Part shown: positions 1 through 11,947 of the stretch, in pieces
Layout: each line of letters starts with the position of its first letter
How positions within the stretch are numbered: the stretch's first letter is position 1
Assembly (NCBI RefSeq): GCF_019059575.1
Contig: NW_024881710.1
Coordinates: 493,001 to 557,000 of the forward strand
Length of the DNA: 64,000 bases
Source: Amphibalanus amphitrite
Taxonomy: Eukaryota > Arthropoda > Thecostraca > Balanomorpha > Balanidae
Reading direction: 5' to 3'
Program-made: the position numbers and the translations under genes
Notes under the pieces: generated by a model
What the model was told of the DNA's origin: nothing
The model's database searches: none
What the model saw: the letters and a program-made list of their open reading frames with translations, nothing else

Positions 1-321
1 CTCAAATAACAAAATATGTGTTTGAAGAACATTTCCCCATCGATGAGTTTCAATGAAATGCATTTTACTCGATTTTACAACGCATTTCTTGAAATGCCTG
101 TAAACGGTGAAAATTGGACCTTTGACCTGACCTGTGACGTCATCGGTTTGACCTGGGTCAATAAAATTGGGTCACAAGGTAGTTCCCTGATAGGGCTATC
201 CAACACCGTTTGCCGCTTGTCGCTAGGTTGCGTGGTTCTCGAGATTTTAGGGGGGGGGGGGGCAAAATGCCCCCCCCCCCCAACGGGGCGTGTTGCTCGG
301 CAGAGCCCAACGGGGCGCGGG
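1..321 (+). mobile_element. TTAA element, right end only (left end outside window)
   Basis: Ends GGGGCGCGGG followed by TTAA at 322-325. A G-run hairpin with GCAAAATGC at its tip lies at about 251-281. The same sequence is found in the right part of the element at 57899-59042 and, inverted, in the left part of 4394-6030. It contains several TGACCT/AGGTCA hexamers. No open reading frame of note. Confidence 0.8.
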
Positions 322-325
322 TTAA

Positions 326-431
326 CAGGTGTGCCAAAAACGGTGGCGCTCCGCGCCGCCGTTTTTGAGATATCTGCGAAAAACCGCAGGTTTTTTTTTA
401 CTAGTGTTCAAACACCCCTGGCCCGCGCAGG
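326..431 (+). mobile_element. TTAA element, right-terminal fragment
   Basis: Holds the standard right end of the family: a GGCGGCGC-type palindrome (about 341-362), the GAGATATCTGCGAAAAACC segment, a weak TGTTCAAACA hairpin and then TTAA at 432-435. It is cut on its left by the element ending at 321, which fits a nested insertion at a TTAA. Confidence 0.7.
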
Positions 432-435
432 TTAA

Positions 436-1626
436 CCCGCGCCCTGCTGGGGGTCCTGGATTTCCACGCCCTGCTGGGGGGGGGGTGTTTGAACACCCCC
501 CCTTGTAACTCGGCTCCTGGGCCACGTAGCGATACGCGGAAGGCGGCGTTCGAAAGAGCGTCAAAAATAATGACGAAATCACTTCGGTCAATTTTTTGGT
601 CAGGTCAAAGGTCAGGTCACCAGAGGTCATTGAAGGCAAAATTTCGCCAATTTCCAGGTCCAATGTCGAAAATTTCCAAGAAGCCAACGCATAACTCGGG
701 AACCAATAGAGCTACAGCGCCGCAGAAAAGCGCATTCGATAGCCCTATTAACGCCCTTTCTGAGTAATTCTCTCAGATTTGACCTAACGTCAACGGTTTT
801 GCCTGCAGGGGGCAAAAACTGCAAAAATAACCGATTTTTTCGAAAACAGTTTTTCTGCAATAACTTTTGACCCAAGCCATGTACGAGCTTACTTTTACCG
901 GCATCGTGTTCCTCTCGTCAAGACGCATCGAATGAACTATAACTTGACCTTGAAAGGTCAACTTGAAAATTTGACCTCAGGTCAAGGTCATGACCTGACC
1001 GGAAAGGGTCATGTTGCATATCAGTCGATCCGTATCGTCGAGCTGAACACATCTAAGGCGTTTTCATCGCTCTAGCATGCCTCTATCAAAAGTTATTTGC
1101 GAAAAACTGTTAGATACCATTCGTGACCTAAGATGACCTCAGGGCATAAACAAGGGTCACGGACACCATTTTCAAGTTCAGTGTGTCTAAACCACTTGTA
1201 ATTCGGTGTTTGGGAGTGTTTATAATGTCTTTCATCCAAATGAGGCGTATTTCAATTTTCTCCCATTGACTTATAATGGGGAGGTCGCAAAATTGACCTG
1301 ACCTTAGGTCATCGATATCGAAATTCTGAGATATACATTTTGTACATGCTATTGCTCTTAGCAATCGCTGAAAGTTTCAAAGCGATCGGTCACTCGGTGT
1401 AGCTATGAAAGACATTGAAAGTTTTGATGAGGTGAGGTCACTTCAAGTGACCTGGTGACCTGACCTTGAATGACCTTGGTCTGAAATTTTCACAACATGT
1501 GTAGAATTGATGTATGATAAGGTGTACCAAAAACGGCGGCGCTCCGCGCCGCCGTTTTTGAGATATTCGCGAAAAACCACAGGGGGGGGGTGTTCAAACA
1601 CCCCCCCCCCCCCAGCAGGGCGCGGG
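436..1626 (+). mobile_element. TTAA-flanked AGGTCA-rich MITE, full length
   Basis: TTAA at 432-435 and 1627-1630. Termini CCCGCGCCCTGCTGGGGG and its complement on the right. G/C-run hairpins with tip TGTTTGAACA lie near both ends. AGGTCAAAGGTCA (a perfect DR1 nuclear-receptor-type site) is at 602-614. The copy at 41385-42572 is the same subfamily in the opposite orientation. No transposase is present. Confidence 0.9.
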
Positions 1627-1630
1627 TTAA

Positions 1631-2487
1631 CACGCGCAGTGGAAGGGTTGCGAGTACTACGCCCAGTGGAAGGGGGGGGGGCGGATGTCGCCCCCGCTAA
1701 GATCTCAGCTCCCACTGGAGCTAGAAAGACGAATTTAGGAGGGTAGGTGGGGGCCCAGAAGAACTCTGTTGTGTGTGAATTTCATGACCCTAGGTCAATA
1801 TCTTCAAGGTCAAATGAGGTCAAAAGTGGTCAAATCTGCCATATTAGCGACTTTTTTGCGTTTACACGCCGATAACTCAAAAAGTTACCGTCCGATTTTC
1901 TTTTTTCTTTCACTACACGAATGAACATACATTTGTGAGTATGTATGGTGAATTTCTTGTTAATCCAATAATAAATATGGCAGTTAGAAGCCTGCTAAGC
2001 GTAAGATGTCGCCGGCTGAAGCGGGATCGGCGGACGCGGGAAACGCGGCAATCACAATTTTGTGTTTACACACTCATAACTCAAGTTGTTACCGGCCGAT
2101 TTTCAAAATTCTTTGACCATAAGATTGCCTGTACATTTCTTAGTCTTCTCACAAAATTTGACGCGAATCGAATATAATCAGCGGTAAGGAGCGCGATGTA
2201 AAGACGGGACCGTCCCGCCCCGGCACAGTCTACAATTCAGGCGGCGCGTAACGGCTAGCGCCGGCCGCCGAGCCGCCGCGCCGCCGCCGCGGCAGGATGT
2301 TTGACTTTACACCGCTATTACTAGAAAAGTTGTGACCCGATTTTTTAATTTCTTGCACGAGAAGATCCGCAGTTCAATTCTGGACAGGTAGCTAAAATTT
2401 CACATTAATATCATGTTTGCGGCGCGAGTTATTGGCGAAAAACAGGAGGGGTGGGCGAAATCCGCCCCCCCCCTTCCACTGCGCGTG
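1631..2487 (+). mobile_element. TTAA-flanked MITE, CACGCGC subtype
   Basis: TTAA at 1627-1630 (shared with the previous element) and 2488-2491. Inverted termini CACGCGCAGTGGAAG / CTTCCACTGCGCGTG. Subterminal hairpins GGGCGGATGTCGCCC (left) and GGGCGAAATCCGCCC (right). Fewer AGGTCA hexamers than the other members, with a GC-rich interior around 2180-2300. Confidence 0.85.
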
Positions 2488-2595
2488 TTAAACAATGTGT
2501 TCATAATACGTTCATTGATAATACGTTTTGCTTATTAGCATTATGTTCAATGTTCATTGAGTTTTATGTGCATGTTCTACAAAGCAATATAATCA

Positions 2596-2714
2596 GGGAT
2601 GCAGAGCCGTGGAAATTTCAGAAGGCTCCGGCTCTGGCTCCGGCTCCGGCTCCGAGTAAAATGGTCCGGCTCCGGCGGCTTCGGCTCCGGCTCCGGCTCC
2701 GGCTCCGACTCAGT
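2596..2714. repeat. GGCTCC hexamer array
   Basis: Runs of GGCTCC with minor changes, starting GCAGAGCCGTGG and ending in CTCCGACTCAG. It resembles one arm of the GGAGTC foldback at 57484-57783. Confidence 0.7.
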
Positions 2715-2910
2715 AGATCTCCTATGCGATCAATTAAATATGGGTGGAAGAACAAGGTAATTGGATTGGTACACGTCAACTTTGTATCGCATAACAAGGC
2801 TATTTTCTCAACAGCACATGCAATCGGCGAACAGGGTATATAAGCACGTGGCGAATTGTTATGTCTACGTATCTTTCTCAGAAAGAAATACTCGAGGCTA
2901 ATAGCCAGAA

Positions 2911-4329
2911 CCTGGGCCCAATCTTACCAAAAGCCGTGAATGCGCATTCATGGCATTTGGAAACATTCAAATATATTCCACAGTCACTTATTCATTCGTT
3001 CAGGCAATATTCATAATCATTCACGCTATCATAATCATTGGACAAGATTAGCTGGATGTAATTAACCCGCGCCGGGCCGGGGGGGTGTTTGAACACCCCC
3101 CTTGCGGTTTTTCGCAGATATCTCAAAAACGGCGGCGCGGAGCGCCGCCGTTTTTGGCACACCTGTTCGTGCATCTTTTCCGCACATGTTGTAAAAATTT
3201 CAGACCCAGGTCACCTTAGGTCAGGTCACCAGGTCACGCCAAGTGACCTCACCTCAGAAAAAATAAGAATGCTCGTCATAGCTACACCGACTGAACGATT
3301 GCCTTGAAACTTTCAGCGATTGATTAGAGCAACACTATCTATAAAATGTATATCTCGGAATTTTGATATCGGTGACCTAAGGTCAGGTCAATTTTGCGGC
3401 CTCTCCATTATAAGTCAATGGGAGAAAATTGAAAAGCGCCTGTTTTGCACGAACGCTATTCTAGACACTCTCGAACATCGAGATGTAGGTAAAATAGACA
3501 CACTGAACCAGAAAATGGCAACTGTGACCCCTCGTTATGTCCCCGAGGTCATCTAAGGTCACGAACAGAATCTAACAGTTTTTCGATGATAACTTCTGAT
3601 AGAGGCGTGCTAGAGCGCTGAAAACGCCTTAGATGTGTTCGGCTCGACGTTGCGGATCGACTGATATGCAACATGACCTTTTCCGGTCAGGTCATGACCT
3701 TGACCTGAGGTCAAATTTTCAAGTTGACCTTTCAAGGTCAAATTATAGTTCATTCGACGCGTCTCGACGAGAGGAACACGATGCTGGCAAAAGTAATGTC
3801 ATAGCTCTTTTTAGTCAAAAGTTATTGCCGAAAAACGTTTTTCGTAAAAACGGCTATTTTTGGAGTTTTTGCCTTCTGGAGGCTAAACCGTTGACCTGAG
3901 GTCAAATCTGAGAACATTATTCAGAAAGGTCTGTAAAAGGGCTATCGAATGCGCTTTTTTTGCGGCGCTGTAGCTCTATCGGTTCCCGAGATAGCCGTTG
4001 GCAGTTTCCAAAATGTTGAAATAGTGAACATTTGACCTTTGGTGACCTCTGGTGACCTGACCTTTGACCTGACCCAAAAAATGACTGAAGTGTTTTCGTC
4101 CTTATTTTGGACGTTCTTTCGATTGCCGCTTACCGCGTGTCGCTACGTGGCCCAGGAGCCGAGTTAGAAGGGGGGGGGGGTGTTCAAACACCCCCCGCGG
4201 CCCGGCGCGGAATTTCAGAGCACCGGCCCGGCGCGGGTTAAAAAGGATATAATTGATATCACTTAGTGCCATAAACTCCGGCCAGTGCTGCCAAATCCTA
4301 TTTACGGCATTGGTAAGGTTGGGCCCAGG
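2911..4329. mobile_element. Small MITE with CCTGGGCCCAATCTTACCAA ends, split by a TTAA element
   Basis: Left end CCTGGGCCCAATCTTACC at 2911, right end GGTAAGGTTGGGCCCAGG at 4329. The uninterrupted homologue is at 53475-53712. The TTAA element 3066-4237 sits inside it, so the MITE proper is only about 245 bp. Confidence 0.85.
3066..4237 (-). mobile_element. TTAA-flanked AGGTCA-rich MITE, nested
   Basis: TTAA at 3062-3065 and 4238-4241, termini CCCGCGCCGGGCCGGGGG / GGCCCGGCGCGGG. Hairpins with tip TGTTTGAACA at both ends. A DR1-type TGACCTTTGACCT is at 4058-4070. It is inserted in the small MITE 2911-4329, whose empty version exists at 53475-53712. Confidence 0.9.
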
Positions 4330-4393
4330 AAACCCGTCTCGACCTACACTCACTCACAGTTGCTGGAATCTTTTTCCTCTTAGAAAAAATTAA

Positions 4394-6030
4394 CCCGCGC
4401 CCCGTTGGGCTCTGCCGAGCAACGTGCCCTGTTGGGGGGGGGCATTTTGGCCCCCCCCCCCCAGTAAGATCTAGAGAACCACGCAACCTAGCGACAAGCG
4501 GCAAACGGTGTTGGATAGCCCTATCAGGGAACTACCTTGTGACCCAATTTTATTGACCTAGGTCAAACCGATGACGTCACAGGTCAGGTGAAAGGCCCAA
4601 TTTTCACCGTTTACAGGCATTTCAAGAAATGCGTTGTAAAATCGAGTAAAATGCATTTCATTGAAAATCATCGATGGGGAAATGTTCTTCAAACACATAT
4701 TTTGCTATTTGAGGTCACTGATACCAGGTCAGGTCACAGAGGTCAGGTCACTGGGGGGTCACAATATGAAAGTGTCGTGTGATACATGTTTTATGGTCCA
4801 TTTTACATGACAAATGCGATTATGTGGGTCAGGCAGCCTTTGGGGTCAGTTTAGATTATGTTCCGGTGAAGGGCATGTCAAGGTCAGATCAAATTAGGTC
4901 AAATTTCAAAATTGATGTTTTTTCATAAAATGGGTATCGATTCGATGCAGCTCGTCACGGGGAGTTCAATGGTGGTCTTCGTTTTGCGCTACGTGGTCTG
5001 GAATTGCTAAAAATTTAGTTAAAAAATTTGACGTCATCATTTTGAACAGTTTTTTCACTTTGCCAATATAGGAGGTATCGATCTAAAGTTTGGTATATAG
5101 GTATAGAAGAGCACAGGGGCTATCACATAGGGGAAGCCGGGGGAAGCCCGGACGTGGGGGATGCCCGACCACTGCTATCTCGGATTTTTGAAATATTTGG
5201 ATTTTGCCTCCTAAAAATCAAAAAATGAATTTTTTGAATATAATAACCGGAAAATCCAAAAAGTTTTTTGAATTTCGAAAAAAAAACGGAATATATGTGA
5301 TAGTCCGTACCGCCATCTATCTACATACCAAATTTGAGATTGATACCTCTTTTTTGGCCAAGTTATAGCGAAAAAACTTCAAAATTGATGAAGTCAAATT
5401 TTCAAACTCTATGTTTAGCAATTTTAGACGTCGTAGCGCAAAACAAAGACCACCATTAGACTCCCCGTGACGAGCTGCATCGAATCAATGCCCATTTTAT
5501 GCAAAACTAACAACTTTGAAATTTGACCTTCTTTGACCTGACCTTGGCCTGACCCCCACCAGAAAGTGACCTAAACCGTACCTGATGGTCTTATAACCAA
5601 CACCATTGAGTTGGAAATGAAAAATTGGCCATAAAACATGCATCGCACAACATTAGTACCTAAAGTTGAGTTCATGTGGTGACCCTTGGTGACCTAACCT
5701 GTGACCTGACCTGGTATGACCAGTGACCTCTAATAGCAACATATGTACTAGACAACTTGAACTGACGCCATATCGCTGATTTTCGACAAAATGCGTTTTA
5801 CTCGGTGTTACAGCGCTTACCCTAGATGACCCGTGTTTATCTTTGACCTGACCTGTGACGTCATGACGACCTGTGGTCAATAAAATTTGGTTTCTTTCGA
5901 CAAATTTGACAGGGCTATCGAACGCCGTTTGAATTTTCCGGATCCATCCAGTAGTTTCGGAGATACGGGGGGCAAAAAATGCCCCCCACCACCGCGCGGA
6001 AGGTGGCCGGGAGGCCGACCGCCTGCCGGG
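4394..6030 (-). mobile_element. TTAA-flanked MITE, long subtype
   Basis: TTAA at 4390-4393 and 6031-6034. Left end CCCGCGCCCCGTTGGGCTC with a second CCCTGTTGGGG copy and a G-run/C-run hairpin; right end carries GGGCAAAAAATGCCC and ends GCCTGCCGGG. The interior (about 4900-5500) is an inverted repeat around the GAGCTGCATCGA sequence. Related to 57899-59042. Confidence 0.85.
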
Positions 6031-6774
6031 TTAAGTGTGGCATTTTGTTTCGAACATCGCTGTTCTAAAATAAAATTAACACTTTGGGGTAACCCTGGTT
6101 GAGTGGGCAAGCTTACCCCCAACCGAAAGCAATGCCACTAAACCGCTGTTTTCCATGAGATAATAGGTACTGAGTAGCCGCAGTGGCGTATCCAGGATCT
6201 TGAAAAGGGGGAGGCCAAACCTGCTCCAAGGGCCCCACCCTTACCTTAGGGGCCCCAGTAGTAGCGTACTTAACCCATGCCCAGGTGCGGTTCTTTGCCA
6301 CTTTCGCCATGTGAGGAAGCTTTTTGAGGCACACTCGGCAATCTAAAAAAAAAGAATGTTAAAACGTGAAAAAGCCTTCAGAAACAACGGTGTGGGTCGT
6401 GGGGCCATAGCAAACGGGTATGGGGCCCTTACAGCTGATCCCTCATTGGCCGGCAAGGGCCCTCAGAGGCCGGCAAGGTCCCTCAGAACCCGGCGTGGGG
6501 CCCTTTCTGGAGATAAGTGTGGCTACACAAGAGACCATGGGGTGTTCTCACAAGCCCTGTGGTGTCCTTTCCAGTTGAAGCGTGGCCAGCGCGGACCCTC
6601 TGCCGCCAATTGGCACCGCAGGGCCCCTCGGGCCCGAGGGGACCCTAAACCTTATAACGGACACGTGCCCCCTCGCCCCTGGCTATACCATTGAATCCAA
6701 GTGATCAGGGGCCTCTCTGATGACCAGGGGCGGATCCAAGGGGGGGGGGTCACATGGGTCATGGCCCCCCCCTT

Positions 6775-8195
6775 GAGGCCCGGGGCCCAAAGACCTGCCA
6801 GGGGCACCACCGGCCTATCAGGGGTATCACAGTCCTGACAGGGGCACCACAGGACCGCCAGGGGCACCACAGGCCTAGCAGGGACACCACGGGCCTGGTG
6901 CCCCTGGGCCCTGACAGGACTGTAACGCCCCTGACAAGCCTGAAGTGTCCCCGGTAGGCACGTGGTGCCCCTGACAGGCCTGAGGCGCCCCTGCAAGGGC
7001 GGTGGTGCCCCTGGCAGGCCTGTGGTGTCCATGGCAGGCCTGTGGTGCCCTTGCTAGGCCTCTGGTGCCCCTGACAGGCTTGTAATGCCCCTGGAAGGAC
7101 TGTGGTGCCCCTGGGCCCTGACAAGCCTGAGGTGCCCCTGACAGGCCAGTGGTGCCCTTGCTAGGCCTGTGGTGCCCCTGGCAGGCCTCTGGTGCCCCTG
7201 ACAGGCTTGCGGTGCCCTTGGAAGGACTGTGGTGTCCCTGGGCCCTGACAAGCCTGAGGTGCCCCTGACAGGCCCGTGGTGCCCTTGTTAGGCCTGTGGT
7301 GCCCCTGGCAGGCCTCTGGTGCCCTTGCTAGGCCGCTGGTGCCCCTGGCAGGCCTCTGGTGCCCTTGCTAGGCCGCTGGTACCCCTGCGCCCGGAGAGGA
7401 CTGGTGCCCCTGAAAAGTCTGAAGTGCCCCTCGGCAGGCCCGTGGTGCCCCTGACAGGCCCAAGGTGCCCCTGCGAGGCCGGTGGTGCCCCTGGCAGACC
7501 TCTGGTGCCCCTGGCAGGTCTGTGGTGCCCCTGGCAGGTCTGTGGCGCCCCTGGCAGACCTGTGTTGACTGGTGCCCCTGCTAGGTCGCTGGTGCCCCTC
7601 ACAGACCTGTGGTGCCCCTGGGCCTTGACAAGCCTGAGATGCCTGGCTATGACAGGCTCGTGGTGCCCCTGATAGACCAGTGGTGCCCTTGCTAGGCCTG
7701 TAGTGCCCCTGGCAGGCCTCTGGTGCCCCTGCTACCCCTGCGCCCGGAGAGGACTATGGTGCCCCTGAAAAGCCTGAAGTGCCTCTCGACAGGCTGAGGC
7801 CCGTGGTGCCCCTGGCCCCTGACGGGCCCAAGTTACCGCTGCGAGGTCGGTGGTGCTCCTGGCAGACCTCTGGTGCCCCTTGCAGGTCTGTGGTGCCCCT
7901 GGCAGGCCTGTGTTGACTGGTGCCCCTGCTAGGCCGCTGGTGCCCCTCACAGGCCTGCGGTGCCCCTGGAAGGACTGTGGTGCCCCTGCCCCTAGGGGTG
8001 CTCATGGGCCCAACAGGTCCGTTGTGCCCCTGACAGGCCTGTCGTGTATACTTGCTAGACCTTTGGTGCCCCTACTTCCTGGCAGGCCTGTGGTGCCCCT
8101 GGCGGGCCTGTGGCGCCCCTACAAGGCCGTAGGTGCCCCTGAAAGGTTTGTGGTGTCCCTGGAAGGACTTTGGTGCCCCTGACAAGCCTGAAGTG
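6775..8195. repeat. Minisatellite, unit about 20-27 bp (TGGTGCCCCTGACAGGCCTG)
   Basis: Variants of TGGTGCCCCTGACAGGCCTG follow one another for about 1.4 kb. The unit length varies, and higher-order blocks (e.g. around 7300-7640 and 7700-8000) are repeated. Open frames read across it only because the unit lacks stops. Confidence 0.95.
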
Positions 8196-8489
8196 TCAAG
8201 GACAGACCCTTTAGACGCCAGGGTCAAGTTCGTCGGACTGACAACGATTTGCTTACCTGATAACGTTCCTGGTAAGTAGGTACTCACTACTCAGCGTCCA
8301 CAACATATATACACATAGCATCTATGCACATAGCACATTCATATATACTTGCTTACAATTGGTAAATGTGGTTGTGGCTAAGAGTTAAGATACTGACTAA
8401 AAATAAAAAATAAAAAGAAAAAAACTGAAAATGGGGGCACCACCAAAATGAAGTGGACGAAATCCGTTGAGTTTTTAATTTTACCAGGT

Positions 8490-9080
8490 GACCACAGGAC
8501 CCTCTGATAACCAGGGGCCGGTTATACCAGGGGCTCCACGGGTAACTAAGGGCCCTCGTGTGACTGCAGGGGCCCATCATATAACCAGGTACTCCCCGGG
8601 TAAACATGGGCCCCTCAGGTGACCAGGGTTTCTTCAGGTCACTGGCCAAGGGCCACCCAAGGGATCAGGGGCCCTCCAGGTAGCTAGGGGCCCCTTAGAT
8701 AACCAGGGGCCCCTCAGGTAACCAGGGGTCCGTCAGATAGCCCTCAGGGGGCCCTCATATACCCAGGGGTCCCTCATATACCCAGAGGCCCCTCTGGTAA
8801 CCAGAGGCATCTCAGATAAACAGGGGCTCTCAGGCAATCAGGGGCCCCTCAGATAACCAGGGCCCCTCGGGTAACCAGGGGCTCCCGTAGAAAGGGGCCC
8901 CTCATGTAGCCATTGGAGTCCTTCAGATAACCAGGGGCCCCTCAGGTAAACAGGGGCCCCTCAGGTAAACAGGGCCCCCTCAGATAACCAGGGGCCCCTT
9001 AGGTAACCTAGGGTCCCTCAGATAACCAGGGCCCCTCAGGTGACCAGGGGGCCCTCAGGTAACCAGGGGGCCCCTAAGGG
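8490..9080. repeat. Minisatellite, unit about 20 bp (CCAGGGGCCCCTCAGATAA)
   Basis: Tandem variants of AACCAGGGGCCCCTCAGAT, each with a GGGGCCCC palindrome. It sits in the right half of the hAT-like element 6181-9202. Confidence 0.95.
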
Positions 9081-9433
9081 CCCCGTGGCCCCCCTTGGGT
9101 AGGTACGTCACTACGCTCAAGTGACCCAAAGGGCCCACTTGCATGCTCGATGCCAAAGGGGGAGGCCATGGCCTCTTGGCCTCCCCCCTGGATACGCCAC
9201 TGTGAGTAGGTTTGGCTTACATCTGGCCAAAATATACATTTTGAAAATAAACGTGGTAACATAGACAAAGTCTCTTTAGCTTGTCGCTCTATTCCAGTGC
9301 CCATACCTATCAGTTATGGATGAGGGGCGATGGGTTGCCTGGTTTTTACTGAAAAAATATGGGAGAGGTCTGCTCCATTTTAACGGTTTTGGGTTATACT
9401 ATCTATTTATATGAATAAGTGTGACTAAGTTAA

Positions 9434-10031
9434 CCCGGCGGCCGCTGGGCCTCCGCGCCACCCGCCGGCCGCTGGGGGGGGGGGGCATATAGTTGCCCCC
9501 CCCCTTTACTTCTGCGACGATATCGTCGCAACGCGAAGAGATAGAGAAGCGAAACTTTGCACACATCTTCCTGAATACCTAGCCGAGGTTGTGTCCAAAT
9601 TTGGTGTCGATCCCATTTGAAATGACGTCACAGTGACGTCATAAGTGAAATTATAGATTTGCGACTCTCATATTCCTCACGATACATCAGATATATGGGA
9701 CCGAATATAAAGGGTCGATTATTGGTCAGAAACTAGATGTAAGTGTAGTTAGATGTTTTAGGATGACAGCAGGTGCGGTCTGGTTCATTTACAGTTGAGT
9801 TTCATGCTCAGCGTCATCAGAAACGGTCCATATCGGAAAACGACAAAACTTTATGACGTCACTATGACGTCATCTTAGTTGCTACAACCACCAAACTTTC
9901 CTCAAACATTGCCTAGGTATTCATTTGAAGCTATGCCAAGTTTCACGTTCGTGGCTCATCAAGTTTCGGAGATATTTCACAAAACGTAAAGGGGGGGCAA
10001 CTTTATGCCCCCCCCCCCAGCGGCTCGTGGG
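9434..10031. mobile_element. TTAA-flanked MITE, short (0.6 kb)
   Basis: TTAA at 9430-9433 and 10032-10035. Left end CCCGGCGGCCGCTGGGCC, right end CCCCAGCGGCTCGTGGG. Hairpins with GGCATATAGTTGCC (left) and GGCAACTTTATGCC (right). It contains repeated TGACGTCA-type palindromes instead of AGGTCA arrays. Confidence 0.85.
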
Positions 10032-10070
10032 TTAATGTTTGTATGCTACAAGAACGGTAATGTAACTTAA

Positions 10071-10566
10071 AGGGACTATCCCACCTTCTAAAATGTTGTT
10101 AAAACCAGTTAAATTGTGCCCGACTTTATAGATTGGATGACCAGGAACACGGTTCTGGCATCTATTTTTCATTAAACATCTTAGGCTTCCCATATTCCAA
10201 ACACAAACTTTCAAATATGGACGTCACAGCCCAAAATTACCTCCTTCCCCAGGCCACATTACTGTCATAAAGCTGATTCTTTTTACTCTGTAGGCACCAC
10301 AACAAAGTTCAGAACAAGTTTTAAGCGATTTTTCAACGAACAAACCCATTTATATCAGAATGACTAAACGAGGTGACGTCACACTAACGGTCGCTCTATG
10401 TTGAAGATAGGGCCTTGTACAAGGCCCATTTTCAAATGAAGGGAACGAATTTCTTCAACACCAAGAGGCCGCGGGGGTTGCAACCTAGATAGATAGTGGT
10501 TTCTGAACCTCGCCGCAAACTTGGCTATCTCAACTCAAAACCCATGTTAAAGGTGGGATAGTCCCT
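10071..10566. mobile_element. TTAA-flanked MITE with AGGGACTATCCCACC ends
   Basis: TTAA at 10067-10070 and 10567-10570, with perfect termini AGGGACTATCCCACC / GGTGGGATAGTCCCT. A separate piggyBac-like MITE family, 0.5 kb, with no ORF. Confidence 0.85.
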
Positions 10567-11049
10567 TTAAGGTCAACTAGGGTCAAACTACGTTTTTGCA
10601 GATAACATGGTAGAAAATGAAGCTAGAGCTTAAACAATGGTGTCATTGTGTTCTTCTTCATTAGCCGAGTAGGATGATATGTTATATGATGCATTTAGGT
10701 AAACGAGAAAAAAATGAATTATAAGGAATTTTAAAATACACATTTTTTGTATATTTTGCATCACGATTTTCATCGACCTGTGCCCTTTATGTGGTAGACG
10801 CTGGCTAAAATACCTGAAGTGTCATAAACTCCAAGATGCCCAGAGCTAAACAGTACCTTAATATTTCATTTTCCGTCAATATTTTGAGGACACATAAAGG
10901 TTTCACCAACTCGTTGTTAAGCGCTGGAGAGGTGGCCGGCGTTACCCCTATGCCGGGCTAACCCCAGAAAAGTTAACACTTTTTTTGAACTCGAATTACG
11001 CAACTTTATACTAATTCCACAAAATCGAGTTTTTTTGGGGGGGGAACAC

Positions 11050-11374
11050 GGCCAATTAATTTATCAAGCTAACAAGATATAAACATTTTATACAGCACGC
11101 AAGGTATGTAATAAAAATGAAAATGAGCTTAACTGTAGCCTTTGTGAGTGTTTCAAGATTTCATGTTTTTTGCTTATTTTTGCTCGAACATGACCTCAGT
11201 TTGACCTCAATAACTCCTGACCTAAGGTGACCTAAGACTTGAAACTTTGTGTGAAGGTGTCAAATTGATGCCCGGGAAGGTACTAGGAATTTAGCGCCGC
11301 TGCGCGCCGCCGTTTTCTTGCTATTAAGGAAAAACCCAGGGGGGAGGGCAAATTGGCCTTCAGCGGGGCGAGGG
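11050..11374. mobile_element. TTAA element, right-end fragment
   Basis: Ends GCGGGGCGAGGG then TTAA at 11375-11378. Positions about 11130-11374 are the inverse of 57899-58140 in the element 57899-59042. The left boundary could not be fixed; 10570-11050 shows no clear feature. Confidence 0.6.
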
Positions 11375-11378
11375 TTAA

Positions 11379-11943
11379 TTGGTTTTATGTCGGTCTCCCA
11401 ATGATCTGCAATTGACATGTGACCAGTGGTGGCGGCCCGTCGGCCTCCGGTGTTGGCTGGCTCTGACCGGGATTAGGTCCGGCCCCGCCGGCCGTGCGGC
11501 CCTTCGGACGTGCTCCGGTCGATCTGTCTCGGATCTGCCGGGCTTATTACCTGTCCGGTAATACACCGCCATCGGCCGGCGGCCTCATATTAGCCGATAC
11601 GTCCTAATAGGCTATATCAAATTACGCCATAATCATGGGCTTGAACAATAAGAGTTACCGTCGTTGTGCGTCTTTTATGTTTAGACCATAGCAAGTTTTC
11701 AATATACAATATGGTCATCACTCGTTTGTTACGAAGCTTAGGTATTGCCTACATACCTACTGAGTGATAGCCATCAGACTGCAAAGTAAGTGAAAAGCCT
11801 TCAATTAGCTATTGTATGCATTTCCTGTGCTCCCTAAACTTCGAAATTTTTATTAGAATCGGAGATGCCGGCCATAATAAATGTAAGCTATAAAGTATAA
11901 ATGTCCTCCAAGTGATGTGTTCATAGCATTGCTTTTTGTCCTT
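11379..11943. other. Unique-looking interval, no gene seen
   Basis: Positions 11420-11590 are GC-rich with short self-complementary stretches. Both strands have a 60-65 codon open frame there, but neither has a recognisable domain or composition. Nothing else is supported. Confidence 0.4.
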
Positions 11944-11947
11944 TTAA

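Larger units (their letters stand above)
6181..9202. mobile_element. hAT-like non-autonomous element with minisatellite interior
   Basis: Inverted ends CAGTGGCGTATCCAGGAT / CTGGATACGCCACTG. Flanks TGAGTAGC (6171-6178) and TGAGTAGG (9203-9210) match at 7 of 8 positions, as expected for a hAT 8-bp target duplication, with two extra bases CG on the left. The interior is almost entirely GGCCCC-type tandem repeats. No transposase. Confidence 0.8.

Noticed and set aside
436-1626. AGGTCA element as a coding transposon
   Set aside because: Longest frames are under 100 codons and are not shared between copies; non-autonomous.
6652-8287. Several 70-126 codon frames with GHHRP-type repeats
   Set aside because: Artefacts of the minisatellite; they occur in several frames on both strands.
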